A stretch of DNA of 64,000 nt from an uncultured Tenacibaculum sp. (GCA_937922085.1 CAKZVD010000003.1:1-64000); one strand, 5' to 3'; numbered from the stretch's first letter, positions 25,906 through 33,739 are shown. Numbers and translations: made by a program. Notes: generated by a model from the sequence alone, not told the origin.

Positions 25906-25979
25906 GCGGGAATGGCGGAATTGGCATACGCGTCTGATTTAGAATCAGAATTTTGAGAGTTCAAATCTCTCTTCCCGTA
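25906..25979 (+). tRNA. tRNA-Leu (TAG) with short variable loop, copy 2
   Basis: Acceptor GCGGGAA/TTCCCGT. Against copy 1 the third pair is G-C instead of A-T, a compensated change that shows the stem is kept by selection. The same ~5-nt variable loop is present. Confidence 0.88.
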
Positions 25980-26018
25980 CAAATAAAGAATTAGAATTTA
26001 TTTCTTTCTCTAGAAGAT

Positions 26019-26090
26019 AGACCTGTGATGTAATGGTTAGCATACAAGATTTTGATTCTTGTTGTATAGGTTCGAATCCTGTCAGGTTTA
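26019..26090 (+). tRNA. tRNA-Gln (TTG), copy 2
   Basis: As copy 1 with T-loop TTCGAAT. Discriminator A then CA. Confidence 0.92.
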
Positions 26091-26138
26091 CAAAATGTTG
26101 ATTTTAATTTATTTAAAATAAAAGGAAGTTATCTAAAC

Positions 26139-26211
26139 GGAACAATAGCAAAGTTGGTCAATGCATCGGATTGAAGCTCCGAAGATACAGGTTCAATTCC
26201 TGTTTGTTCCA
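26139..26211 (+). tRNA. tRNA-Phe (GAA)
   Basis: Acceptor GGAACAA/TTGTTCC, anticodon loop TTGAAGC between TCGGA/TCCGA, T-arm ACAGG-TTCAATT-CCTGT, discriminator A then CA. It lies 27 bp before the ykuK-like gene. Confidence 0.93.
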
Positions 26212-26238
26212 CAAAAAAAATGTTAAAAAGAATGAATT

Positions 26239-26718
26239 ATGAAAAAAGAAAAATGGAAAAGTTTTAGTGGTAAAGTATTTGAAAAACCTATAATTAATGT
26301 TATTGAAAATGCAATTATAAAAGAACAAAAGGCAGGATACCGTTTAAAAATTTATGTGGGTTCAGATTCACAAGCTTATAAAACCCATGTAGAATATGCT
26401 ACAGTTATTGTAGTATTAAGAGAAGGAAAAGGAGGATTTATGTTTGTTAGAAATGATAAAGGCACAAAACAAATAGGTATTAAAGAACGTATGCTTAAAG
26501 AAGTAACGATGTCTGTTGAAGTTGCCTATGAAATTTGTAACGTATTAGATAAATATGATGTTGATTTAGAGGTACACGCAGATATTAATACAGATCCTAA
26601 ATTTGAATCTAATATAGCACTGAAAGATGCTATGGGATATATTTTAGGTATGGGATTTAAATTTAAAGCGAAGCCTTATGCATTTGCAAGTTCTTCTTGT
26701 GCAGATAGTATGGTTTAA
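26239..26718 (+). CDS. RNase H-like YkuK family protein (DUF458)
   Basis: 159 residues, the usual family length. The conserved acidic and other residues of this RNase H-fold family are visible: YVGSDSQAY (about 39-47), LEVHADINTDPKFESN (about 110-125) and a C-terminal KPYAFASSSCADSMV. The fold predicts a metal-dependent nuclease or nucleic-acid binder; no activity is established that I can cite. It is embedded in the tRNA array, 27 bp after tRNA-Phe and 49 bp before tRNA-Arg, so it is almost certainly part of the same transcription unit and likely acts on these RNAs. Confidence 0.88.
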   Translation: MKKEKWKSFSGKVFEKPIINVIENAIIKEQKAGYRLKIYVGSDSQAYKTHVEYATVIVVLREGKGGFMFVRNDKGTKQIGIKERMLKEVTMSVEVAYEICNVLDKYDVDLEVHADINTDPKFESNIALKDAMGYILGMGFKFKAKPYAFASSSCADSMV

Positions 26719-26735
26719 TAACAGTATAATATTAA

Positions 26736-26763
26736 AAAATGAATTTCCCTGGAGATTCATTTT
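26736..26763 (+). terminator. Hairpin after the ykuK-like gene
   Basis: AAAATGAATTTC pairs with GAGATTCATTTT around CCTG. It could be a terminator or an RNA-processing site, since tRNA-Arg follows 4 bp later. Confidence 0.6.
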
Positions 26764-26767
26764 AAAA

Positions 26768-26840
26768 AGGAATATAGTTTAATTGGATAAAATTTTAGAG
26801 TACGATTCTAAAGATGCGGGTTCGAGTCTTGCTATTCCTA
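26768..26840 (+). tRNA. tRNA-Arg (ACG)
   Basis: Acceptor AGGAATA/TATTCCT, anticodon loop GTACGAT between TTAGA/TCTAA, T-arm GCGGG-TTCGAGT-CTTGC, discriminator A then CA. The G at position 32 is unusual. It reads CGT/CGC/CGA if A34 is deaminated, including the CGC used in both leader peptides. Confidence 0.85.
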
Positions 26841-27065
26841 CAAAATTTAAAATATTTTTTATTACGCAAAAAGAATGCGTAATACCATAGAACATTTGTA
26901 GTGTTATTATGAAAAAGAAATAACGTCGAAGGGAGAATTGCAAAGAAAAAGAGAAAGTGGCCTCATCATAACGGGGAGTATGGTGAGGTAAATTAAAAAA
27001 GTTCATAAACATATTAAGGAGTAATAGTTTTATAATAAAAGACTATCTCTCTATAATTAAAAATA

Positions 27066-27226
27066 TCAAGCGAGTCTTGTTGCGTGTTTCTGTATAACAC
27101 CATTGTATACAGCTCTACAGTTTTTGTATGGAGTTTGTATATGCAACTTGACTTGAAGGTTTCGATTATTCACCAAAAAATAATCACACTCTAAGGGTTG
27201 TAGGTTCGAGTCCTACCATGATTAAA
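27066..27226 (+). ncRNA. Candidate structured RNA with tRNA-like 3' end
   Basis: A long hairpin is closed by CAAG..AGTC..GTTGC pairing with GCAAC..GACT.. across symmetric internal loops (27066-27155). It is followed by a tRNA-like fold: acceptor TAATCA/TGATTA, a small ACTC-TAA-GGGT hairpin and a perfect T-arm GTAGG-TTCGAGT-CCTAC. This has neither a D nor an anticodon arm. A stem joined to a tRNA-like module is the general plan of bacterial Y RNAs, but no Ro60 gene is in the window, so the link is only a suggestion. Confidence 0.35.
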
Positions 27227-27227
27227 A

Positions 27228-27327
27228 ATCATGTAGTTCAATTGGTAGAACATTAGATTATCTAGACTGAAAATCTAGACTTAGGTTACACCTTTATGGT
27301 AAGTTGGTTCGAATCCAATATTAACTC
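27228..27327 (+). pseudogene. Degenerate tRNA-like sequence
   Basis: It has a regular D-arm (GTTCAATTGGTAGAAC), a hairpin TCTAGA-CTGAAAA-TCTAGA that would give anticodon GAA, and a T-arm GTTGG-TTCGAAT-CCAAT ending ...AACTCA. No 5' strand pairs with the 3' acceptor, and an extra ~23-nt variable region is present, so I take it as a decayed tRNA. Confidence 0.5.
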
Positions 27328-27623
27328 AAGCTCATCATCTTATAAAACTGATGAATTAGGAAAAAACAATACGTTTTAAATTCGTTCTGCAAAAGAACAC
27401 TCTTAAACGTACTTTGAGATTCTTATTTTTAGTATAAGTAAATACTGCTTTTTTAATAATCAGTTGTTACTATTTATAGTTACAATCCATTTTTAATAAT
27501 AAAGTATAAACTAGTAGTAAACATAAATATTTCCGTTAGCTTAAAAGTATTTAAGCGTATTGTTTTTATTAAATACAAAAAAGAAAATTTCTATATAAGA
27601 GATTATTATAAATAAAAAATAAA

Positions 27624-28724
27624 ATGAAAAAAGTAAGAATTAACACAGGAAAAGTTGGATTAGTTTTCAAAAAGGGAGAATATCAAAAAGTACTAAATAA
27701 GGGAACTTATTGGTTAGGTTTTAATCAAGAGGTGGTTATCTATGATATTACACAAGAATTTCATTCTAATGTAGCTATTGAAATTTTATTGGAAGATAAA
27801 GAGTTAGTAGAGATGCTAGAAATTGTTCAAGTAAAAGATAATGAATTGGTTTTAGTATATGAAAATGAAAACTTTAAAAGAGTATTACAAGCAGGAAGGT
27901 ATATCTTTTGGAAAGGTTTAATAAACAGAACATTTCAAAATATAGATACTAGTAAAATTTACATTACAGAAAATTTAGATAAATCATTGTTTAGTAACTA
28001 CGAATTAAATAAATACATACGTTTATTTGAAGTTGCTACTTATGAAAAAGCGATTTTATTAGTAGATGATGTACATACAAAAACTTTAACAGGAGGAACC
28101 TATCGTTTTTGGAGAAATGACACGTCTATTAAAATATCAAAAGCAGATACAAGACAGTTACAATTAGAAATTGGAGGTCAAGAATTATTAACAAAAGATA
28201 AAGCAACAGTAAGAATCAATTTTTATACACAATATAAAGTTGTTAATATAGAAAAAGCTTTATTAGATAATAAAGAGTATGAAAAACAATTATACCTTTT
28301 AATGCAACTTGCTTTAAGAACGTATGTTGGAGGGTATAGTTTAGATGAATTGTTAGAAAAGAAAGAAGATATTGCAATTGCTGTATTTGATGAAGTATCT
28401 AAAAAGACAGAAAATTTAGGAGTAACTGTTCTTAATTGTGGGATTAGAGATGTAATTTTAACTGGTGATATGAAAGAAATTATGAACCAGGTTTTGATTG
28501 CACAAAAAAAAGCACAAGCAAATATTATTACTAGGCGAGAGGAAACGGCTTCTACTAGAAGTTTATTAAATACAGCTAAACTAATGGAAGGTAATGAAAT
28601 GTTGTTCAAACTAAAAGAAATGGAATATGTAGAAAAAATTGCAGATAAAATTGGAGAAATCACCCTTTCAGGAAATGGAAATATGGTGAAAGAGTTAAAA
28701 GGAATTTTTACTGTTAATAAATAA
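27624..28724 (+). CDS. Slipin family (SPFH/band 7) protein
   Basis: 366 residues. An N-terminal part of about 125 residues with two repeats of a K.G.YW/RYIFWKG pattern precedes an SPFH/band-7 domain (about 135-300; TLTGGTYRFWRN, KDKATVRINFYTQYKV, GGYSLDELL) and a helical C-terminus (AQKKAQANIITRREETASTRSLLNTAKLMEGNEMLFKLKEMEYVEKIA). There is no transmembrane helix, so it is a soluble or peripheral oligomer. Slipins of this type often sit beside RNA-repair genes such as rtcB in bacteria (from general knowledge). Here it follows the tRNA array on the same strand, which agrees with a role in RNA stress. Confidence 0.88.
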   Translation: MKKVRINTGKVGLVFKKGEYQKVLNKGTYWLGFNQEVVIYDITQEFHSNVAIEILLEDKELVEMLEIVQVKDNELVLVYENENFKRVLQAGRYIFWKGLINRTFQNIDTSKIYITENLDKSLFSNYELNKYIRLFEVATYEKAILLVDDVHTKTLTGGTYRFWRNDTSIKISKADTRQLQLEIGGQELLTKDKATVRINFYTQYKVVNIEKALLDNKEYEKQLYLLMQLALRTYVGGYSLDELLEKKEDIAIAVFDEVSKKTENLGVTVLNCGIRDVILTGDMKEIMNQVLIAQKKAQANIITRREETASTRSLLNTAKLMEGNEMLFKLKEMEYVEKIADKIGEITLSGNGNMVKELKGIFTVNK

Positions 28725-28776
28725 AAATTGTTTAAAAAATGATAATAGGGAGAGTAATAATCTTAATTAAAATAAA

Positions 28777-28810
28777 AAATCAACGATGATAAGGATATCA
28801 TCGTTGATTT
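28777..28810. terminator. Bidirectional terminator between slipin and yidC
   Basis: AAATCAACGATGAT pairs perfectly with ATCATCGTTGATTT around AAGGAT, with A and T tracts on either side. It serves the convergent slipin and yidC genes. Confidence 0.9.
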
Positions 28811-28843
28811 TAATATATTTAAATCTCTATTCTGTTAAAACAA

Positions 28844-30727
28844 TTATTTTTTCTTCTTTTGTCCGGCTCTTTTTTGAGCTTCTTGTTGTTCTTGAGCTTG
28901 TTTCATAGCATTATCTAAACGCTCTCTAAACTTACTCTTCTTTATTGGTTTCTTCTTGTTTTCTTCAATTTTAGCATGAATTTTAGCTTCATCTATTACA
29001 TAATTCTTAATAATAAGCATAATTGCTATCGTTAATAAATTAGAAACAAAGTAGTATAAACTTAATCCACTAGCATAGTTATTAAAGAAGAATAACATCA
29101 TAATAGGAGAGAAGTAAATCATATACTTCATCATCTTACTCATATCTGGCATACCTTCTTGTGCAGGTGCCTGCATATTTGCTTGTTGACTTTGATTCAT
29201 TTTCATATAAAAGAAAATAGCAACAGAAGCTAAAATTGGAAATAAACTAATATGATCTCCATAAAAAGGAATCTTAAAAGGTAGTTTAGCTACAATATCA
29301 TAAGAAGATAAATCATTTGTCCATAAAAAAGCTTTTTGACGAAAATCTATATTTGTAGGGAAAAATTTAAATAGAGCAAAGAATACTGGCATTTGTAATA
29401 ATGCAGGTATACAACCAGACATCATACTAACTCCTGCTTTCCGTTGAACAGCCATTACTTCTTGTTGACGTTTCATTGCATTTTCTTTACCAGGAAGTCT
29501 TTTGTTAATTTCTTCCATTTCTGGACGAATAACTTTCATCTTAGCACTAGATAAATAAGATTTATATAAAACAGGTGATAAAATAATTCGAACAACTATA
29601 GTCATCAAAATAATAATCAATCCATAGTTTCCAATAAATCCCTTAAGAAGATTAAATACAGGGTAAAATACAGTTCTATTTAAAAAACCGAAAATTCCCC
29701 AACCTAAATCGTTTATTTCAACTAAATCAGTTCCTTCATATGTCTTTAATAAATTATAATCAGTAGGTCCGTAATACCATTGCATATTATAATTTAATTC
29801 TCCTCCTTTTAAAACTAAAGGTGTATTTAAAGAAAATGTTTTTGTAAAAACACTATCTTTCTCTTCACCAAGATAATCTACTAGTTTTAACTTTGAGTCA
29901 GAAAAAGGAGTATCTGTTAGTAATGCAGTAGAAAAGAAATGTTGTTTGTATGCTACCCAGTCTACATTATTACCTACTTCATCTCCCTTACTTTGTATAT
30001 AATCTACATCACCATCTTCTTTATAATAATAATAAGTATACGTATTTTCTGTACGTAAACTTTTTTCATTACGAAAAGCTTTTAAGTCCCAGTTTAAATT
30101 CATTTTTTGTGAAGTATTTATAACAGAACCTAAACCTTGAGAACGAACAGCAAAATCTATTCTATAGTCATTTGGTTTAATTTCATAACGATATTCTAAA
30201 AATTTACTATCAGATACTTTTAACTTCATAGAAAGAATAGTATTCTCCCCATTTTTTGTTTCTGTAGGAATAAATAATAAATCCTTTGTATTTAAAATTC
30301 GATTGTCAGTAGTACCAAAATTAAGATTAAAAGAAGCATTCTTATCTTTAATAATGTGTAATGGTAACGAATCGTATGTTTTATAATTTTTTAATAGAAC
30401 TTTTGTAATCTCTCCACCTTTATTGTTTATAGTAAGTTGTACTAACTCATTTTCAAGAACAGTTTCGCCTTCTTTTCCATTAATAGCACTATAAGCAAAA
30501 GCACCTAATTGATTTTTTAATTCAATTTGTTTCAAAGAATCATTTACAACACCATTAGCACCTAATGAACCTTGTATTACTTCATTTTGTATAGTTTGTT
30601 CTGTTTGATCCTTTTTAGGTTGATCTTGTTCAACTTCTTTTTTACCTGTGTTCATCCACCATAATAGGATACCACCAAGTAAAAGCATTCCTATAAAGGA
30701 GTTAAAATCAAATTTTTTTTCTTCCAT
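28844..30727 (-). CDS. yidC: Membrane protein insertase YidC
   Basis: 627 residues. A first transmembrane helix (FIGMLLLGGILLWWMNT) is followed by a large periplasmic beta-sandwich domain (about 80-350), then the five-helix insertase core from about 365 (GNYGLIIILMTIVVRIILSPV with the conserved Arg of the groove, PALLQMPVFFALF, LSLYYFVSNLLTI) and a basic Lys-rich tail. It inserts proteins into the inner membrane with or without SecYEG. The length and domain order are those of Gram-negative YidC. The gene is monocistronic here. Confidence 0.96.
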   Translation of the reverse strand: MEEKKFDFNSFIGMLLLGGILLWWMNTGKKEVEQDQPKKDQTEQTIQNEVIQGSLGANGVVNDSLKQIELKNQLGAFAYSAINGKEGETVLENELVQLTINNKGGEITKVLLKNYKTYDSLPLHIIKDKNASFNLNFGTTDNRILNTKDLLFIPTETKNGENTILSMKLKVSDSKFLEYRYEIKPNDYRIDFAVRSQGLGSVINTSQKMNLNWDLKAFRNEKSLRTENTYTYYYYKEDGDVDYIQSKGDEVGNNVDWVAYKQHFFSTALLTDTPFSDSKLKLVDYLGEEKDSVFTKTFSLNTPLVLKGGELNYNMQWYYGPTDYNLLKTYEGTDLVEINDLGWGIFGFLNRTVFYPVFNLLKGFIGNYGLIIILMTIVVRIILSPVLYKSYLSSAKMKVIRPEMEEINKRLPGKENAMKRQQEVMAVQRKAGVSMMSGCIPALLQMPVFFALFKFFPTNIDFRQKAFLWTNDLSSYDIVAKLPFKIPFYGDHISLFPILASVAIFFYMKMNQSQQANMQAPAQEGMPDMSKMMKYMIYFSPIMMLFFFNNYASGLSLYYFVSNLLTIAIMLIIKNYVIDEAKIHAKIEENKKKPIKKSKFRERLDNAMKQAQEQQEAQKRAGQKKKK

Positions 30728-30872
30728 TGATATATTTTAAGTGTCAACTTGTCATTCTCTCAAAAATTGTCTGAGAAAATCGCGACAAATGTAGCAAAAC
30801 TACACCTCTTTTTTGTTGTTTAATTAGATTTAATTTATAGTTTATATATAACGCAAATGGTATTCCATTTTA

Positions 30873-30880
30873 TAAATTTG
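30873..30880 (+). promoter_or_regulatory. -7 box of the cupin gene
   Basis: TAAATTTG, matching TAnnTTTG, 20 bp before the ATG; this leaves a short leader. Confidence 0.45.
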
Positions 30881-30900
30881 TTATTATTAAATTAAAAACG

Positions 30901-31269
30901 ATGAATAAAAAATATACTATTCAAAAAAGCCCCTTTAAAGTACCTACAACTGATGGGAAAATAATAGAAGAACATTTTGGAAATGCTACTGATGGAAATT
31001 CAAAATTAAGTATTGCGCATATGATAGCGCCAGTAGGATGGAGTGAGCCTTTTCAAGTACCTGAATTTGAAGAATACACTTATATAATTAAAGGTAAAAA
31101 ACAATTTATAGTAGATGGTGAAATTGTAATTCTTAAAGCTGGGGAATCTATTAAAATAGAGAAGGGGGTAAGAGTTCAATATTCTAATCCGTTTGAAGAG
31201 GAGTGTGAATATTTGGCTGTATGTTTGCCTGCCTTTTCTATAGATTTAGTAAACAGAGAAAATGTATAA
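30901..31269 (+). CDS. Cupin domain protein
   Basis: 122 residues forming a single cupin barrel: PEFEEYTYIIKGKKQFIVDGEIVILKAGESIKIEKGVRVQYSNP covers the two cupin motifs. In motif 1 the usual two His are replaced (EFEEYTY), so metal binding is uncertain. The substrate is unknown. It is monocistronic between yidC and the peptide cluster, and shares a terminator with the latter. Confidence 0.85.
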   Translation: MNKKYTIQKSPFKVPTTDGKIIEEHFGNATDGNSKLSIAHMIAPVGWSEPFQVPEFEEYTYIIKGKKQFIVDGEIVILKAGESIKIEKGVRVQYSNPFEEECEYLAVCLPAFSIDLVNRENV

Positions 31270-31288
31270 AAAACTATATGTATTAAAA

Positions 31289-31331
31289 CAATAAAGCCTA
31301 AATGAGATAAAAATTCATTTAGGCTTTATTG
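31289..31331. terminator. Bidirectional terminator between cupin and peptide cluster
   Basis: CAATAAAGCCTAAATGA pairs perfectly over 17 bp with TCATTTAGGCTTTATTG. It ends both the cupin gene and the minus-strand peptide cluster. Confidence 0.92.
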
Positions 31332-31351
31332 TTTCTTTTGTATTAATTTTA

Positions 31352-31600
31352 CTACGAACAAATAGGTTGAGAACCATCTGGACAAGTTGAATTACAAGGT
31401 ACATTAATAATACCAAAAGAAGTAAAACAAACCCCAGTAGAACCACCTGTTCCACCACCACCGTTTAAACAAGGGTGACCTGGACGTACATGACAAGGAC
31501 AACCTGGAGGAGCGATATCACAGTCCCCAAAACCACCATTAATTTTTTTCTGTTCTGATTTATTAATAGTTTTTCCTAATTTTAAAATTGTTTTTTTCAT
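31352..31600 (-). CDS. GG-leader peptide precursor, Cys/Gly/Pro-rich core
   Basis: 82 residues. Leader MKKTILKLGKTINKSEQKKINGG, then a core of about 59 residues with seven Cys and many Gly and Pro (DCDIAPPGCPCHVRPGHPC, GGGGTGGS). It is the last and longest member of the minus-strand cluster. Such cores may be crosslinked by disulfides or thioethers; no modifying enzyme is nearby. Confidence 0.82.
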   Translation of the reverse strand: MKKTILKLGKTINKSEQKKINGGFGDCDIAPPGCPCHVRPGHPCLNGGGGTGGSTGVCFTSFGIINVPCNSTCPDGSQPICS

Positions 31601-31632
31601 AATTTATAGATTTTAAAAATTTATTTTATTTA

Positions 31633-31806
31633 TTAATGAACAACTGAAAAACAAGCACAATTAAAAATATTATAATTGTCTAACCCGCTACACCAAGGAA
31701 GAATTTTACATTCTTTAGTAGATCTATTTCTACCAAAACTTCCTTTTATTGTTTTCAATTCTTTTTTATTTAATATGATTCCTAATTTTAAAATTGATTT
31801 TTTCAT
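31633..31806 (-). CDS. GG-leader-like peptide precursor (57 aa, not in ORF track)
   Basis: Translation gives MKKSILKLGIILNKKELKTIKGSFG followed by a core with four Cys (KECKILPWCSG, FNCACF). The cleavage motif is KGS instead of NGG, so processing may differ or the copy may be drifting. The 58-codon frame is below the track cut-off but clearly belongs to the family. Confidence 0.72.
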   Translation of the reverse strand: MKKSILKLGIILNKKELKTIKGSFGRNRSTKECKILPWCSGLDNYNIFNCACFSVVH

Positions 31807-31852
31807 GATTTTAATGGAGGTTAATTAATATTATTTTTGCATTCAAGTAATT

Positions 31853-32014
31853 TTACCAAGCAACATAACAAGTTCCAGTACCAACTACAATGCAATATTT
31901 ATCATCTATCCTAGGGCATATTGCAATATTGCTACATATTCCAATGCCACCATTTATTTCCTTTTGTTGATTTCTATTTAATACTTTCCCTAAGTTTGAA
32001 ATTGATTTTTTCAT
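31853..32014 (-). CDS. GG-leader peptide precursor (53 aa, not in ORF track)
   Basis: Translation gives the leader MKKSISNLGKVLNRNQQKEINGG and a 30-residue core (IGICSNIAICPRIDDKYCIV.., TCYVAW) with four Cys. The leader matches the family consensus almost fully. Confidence 0.78.
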   Translation of the reverse strand: MKKSISNLGKVLNRNQQKEINGGIGICSNIAICPRIDDKYCIVVGTGTCYVAW

Positions 32015-32172
32015 GATAACTAAATTATTTTAAATAAAAGTAAAGTGAACCAAAGTCCACTTTACTTGATTGATTAGTTCAAAGACAACTGGTAATTACA
32101 TTTTTGAATTCCCTGAAAATCTCCCTTCTATAAACTAATGTGATTAATTGAATTGAATTATACGTTTCTTTT

Positions 32173-32367
32173 TTAAGCAATATGATATCCTCCGTTACCA
32201 TCACAAAAATAAATACAATGAGGTCTTACACAAGTTGTTGGTGAAGTAGCTGCTCTACAAACATCTCGACAACTACGTGTGTCAATACGAATAAGTTCTC
32301 TTCCTCCTGTAATTTCTTGTTGTTTACTTTTGCTTAAGGTTTTTCCTATTGATAATAAATTTTTCAT
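32173..32367 (-). CDS. GG-leader peptide precursor, Cys/Arg-rich core
   Basis: 64 residues: leader MKKNL-type (MKNLLSIGKTLSKSKQQEITGG), then a core with five Cys and six Arg in spaced pairs (SCRDVCRAATSPTTCVRPHC, YFCDGNGGYHIA). The positive charge and paired Cys are what one expects of an antimicrobial or signalling peptide, but this is inference. Confidence 0.82.
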   Translation of the reverse strand: MKNLLSIGKTLSKSKQQEITGGRELIRIDTRSCRDVCRAATSPTTCVRPHCIYFCDGNGGYHIA

Positions 32368-32463
32368 GATTATTATTTTAAATATGGTTAATTATCTCGA
32401 TAGTTTAAGACCTTCAAGATTTATGTCCTTATATAAAGTTGGTAGTTGATTTTTAAATTAAAT

Positions 32464-32646
32464 TTAATCACGACAACAAATACAATGACCTTGTGGGTGT
32501 AAATGGTATCCTATAGCACAAGTTTCTTCTGCTTGAATAAAATAACCTGCGGTACACACAAAAGGTTGTATTATTTTTCTTCCACCAGTGATTTCTTGCT
32601 GTTCATTTTTGTTTAATGCTTTACCTATGATTAATAATTTTTTCAT
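32464..32646 (-). CDS. GG-leader peptide precursor, Cys-rich C-terminus
   Basis: 60 residues from the internal ATG at 32646 (MKKLLIIGKALNKNEQQEITGG), which matches the family leader; the 107-aa track ORF merely extends upstream. The core has five Cys, ending GHCICCRD. It is the first peptide gene after the lipoprotein gene in the direction of transcription. A TTCATATTCG element like those upstream of the lipoprotein lies 124 bp ahead. Confidence 0.82.
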   Translation of the reverse strand: MKKLLIIGKALNKNEQQEITGGRKIIQPFVCTAGYFIQAEETCAIGYHLHPQGHCICCRD

Positions 32647-32851
32647 AATATATGTTTTTAACTTTTGATTAAATGTGATTTTTAACAGGAGATTAGGTTG
32701 TATTTCACAATAAAAGTGTGTTTTTTTTATAAATAACACAATGTCTTTTGTATAGATGTTGTTATTTATTTCATATTCGTTAATCATTCTAAATAAAAAA
32801 CTCTTTAGATTAAAATCTAAAGAGTTTAATTATATTATTTTATTTAAAAAT

Positions 32852-33739
32852 TTAATTACCCAAGAATGTGGTGAAATCTATAAGATAATTAGAATATGAA
32901 CAATTACTAGGAAAAGGAATATCAGTATCTCTATAAGGTCTAGCAACAATAATATTATGATACAATTTATTAGATAAAAAATTTGAATTTACTAAAAAAG
33001 TATTATTGAATTCTCCTAAAAGGACATCTATTTCATCTTCTAATGTAAGTTGCTTAAATTGTAAATATCCTGTATTAAACCCATCATTATTTAAAGGGTG
33101 AGCTGTAGATATTATTGAATTAAGACTACCACTTAGAGATAATCTTAGACCTTTAGGGAAATATAATTCAACACAATTATGAATGGTTACTTGATTTATG
33201 AATGAATTCACTAATGCTTCAACTGTAATAGTAGGATTAGGTTTAGGGAAAGGAGATGGAAAAACAGATGTTCCTGAAGGGAAGTCTGAATCTATTATAA
33301 TTTGAGCAGCAACAGTAATAGGTCGTGGTGGAGATTGATTACCATGAACAGGCCCTGGTGCTCTAGGATTTAAATCTACTCTAATATAACCAGAAAGAAT
33401 ATTTATAAAAGCAAGTTTAAAAGGAGAGTTATTTGGCACTTGAGAACCTAATAATTCTTTTAAAGAAATTTTATTTCTACCATTTAACTTATTTTGTAAT
33501 TCATTTAAAGCTGCTTGGTTATTTCCTCCAATTACTTGAGCAGAAATATAAGATACCCATTCTAATTTCTTTTTAAAAGAGCTATTATAACTAGTTTTAT
33601 TAGTTATAATTATTTCTTTTTTTACTTTTTTATTTATTTGTTTACTTTCATCTAAATTCGTTACTAAATCATCTACATTATCATTGCATGAAAGAAAAAA
33701 CAAACAAAATACTATTAAAATACTTTTTAAAAAGTTCAT
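32852..33739 (-). CDS. Putative lipoprotein ahead of the peptide cluster
   Basis: 295 residues with a type II signal (CLFFLSC, Cys about 18). The N-terminal 90 residues are Asn/Lys-rich. The middle is Pro/Gly-rich with PGPVHGNQSPPRP and FPSPFPKPNPT. I recognise no domain. It lies between the LytTR regulator gene and the peptide genes on the same strand and may be the first target gene of that regulator. An immunity or binding function is possible but not shown. Confidence 0.68.
   Translation of the reverse strand: MNFLKSILIVFCLFFLSCNDNVDDLVTNLDESKQINKKVKKEIIITNKTSYNSSFKKKLEWVSYISAQVIGGNNQAALNELQNKLNGRNKISLKELLGSQVPNNSPFKLAFINILSGYIRVDLNPRAPGPVHGNQSPPRPITVAAQIIIDSDFPSGTSVFPSPFPKPNPTITVEALVNSFINQVTIHNCVELYFPKGLRLSLSGSLNSIISTAHPLNNDGFNTGYLQFKQLTLEDEIDVLLGEFNNTFLVNSNFLSNKLYHNIIVARPYRDTDIPFPSNCSYSNYLIDFTTFLGN

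Larger units (their letters stand above)
25511..26135 (+). repeat. Tandem tRNA block, unit 2
   Basis: Second copy of the unit at 24886. It differs by scattered substitutions, mostly in loops or as paired changes, for example G-C for A-T in the Leu acceptor. Confidence 0.93.
26841..27623. other. Gap between tRNA-Arg and slipin: structured and tRNA-derived segments, no ORF
   Basis: No coding sequence is supported. Visible structures: a 7-bp hairpin ATTACGC/GCGTAAT near 26860, a 10-bp hairpin CCTCATCATA/TATGGTGAGG (26961-26988), a long imperfect stem at 27066-27155, and two tRNA-like pieces at 27180-27330, each with a good T-arm. The 3' part (27331-27623) is AT-rich leader of the slipin gene with nothing I can name. 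Confidence 0.6.

Noticed and set aside
24404-26211. Regular repeats considered as a CRISPR array
   Set aside because: The repeat units are complete tRNA genes and a long tandem duplication; there are no short direct repeats with unique spacers and no cas genes.
24404-26840. Prophage origin of the tRNA array
   Set aside because: No phage structural, integrase or lysis genes are seen in the window; slipin and YkuK are not phage hallmarks.
26779-27012. 77-aa minus-strand ORF
   Set aside because: It overlaps tRNA-Arg and has no coding features.
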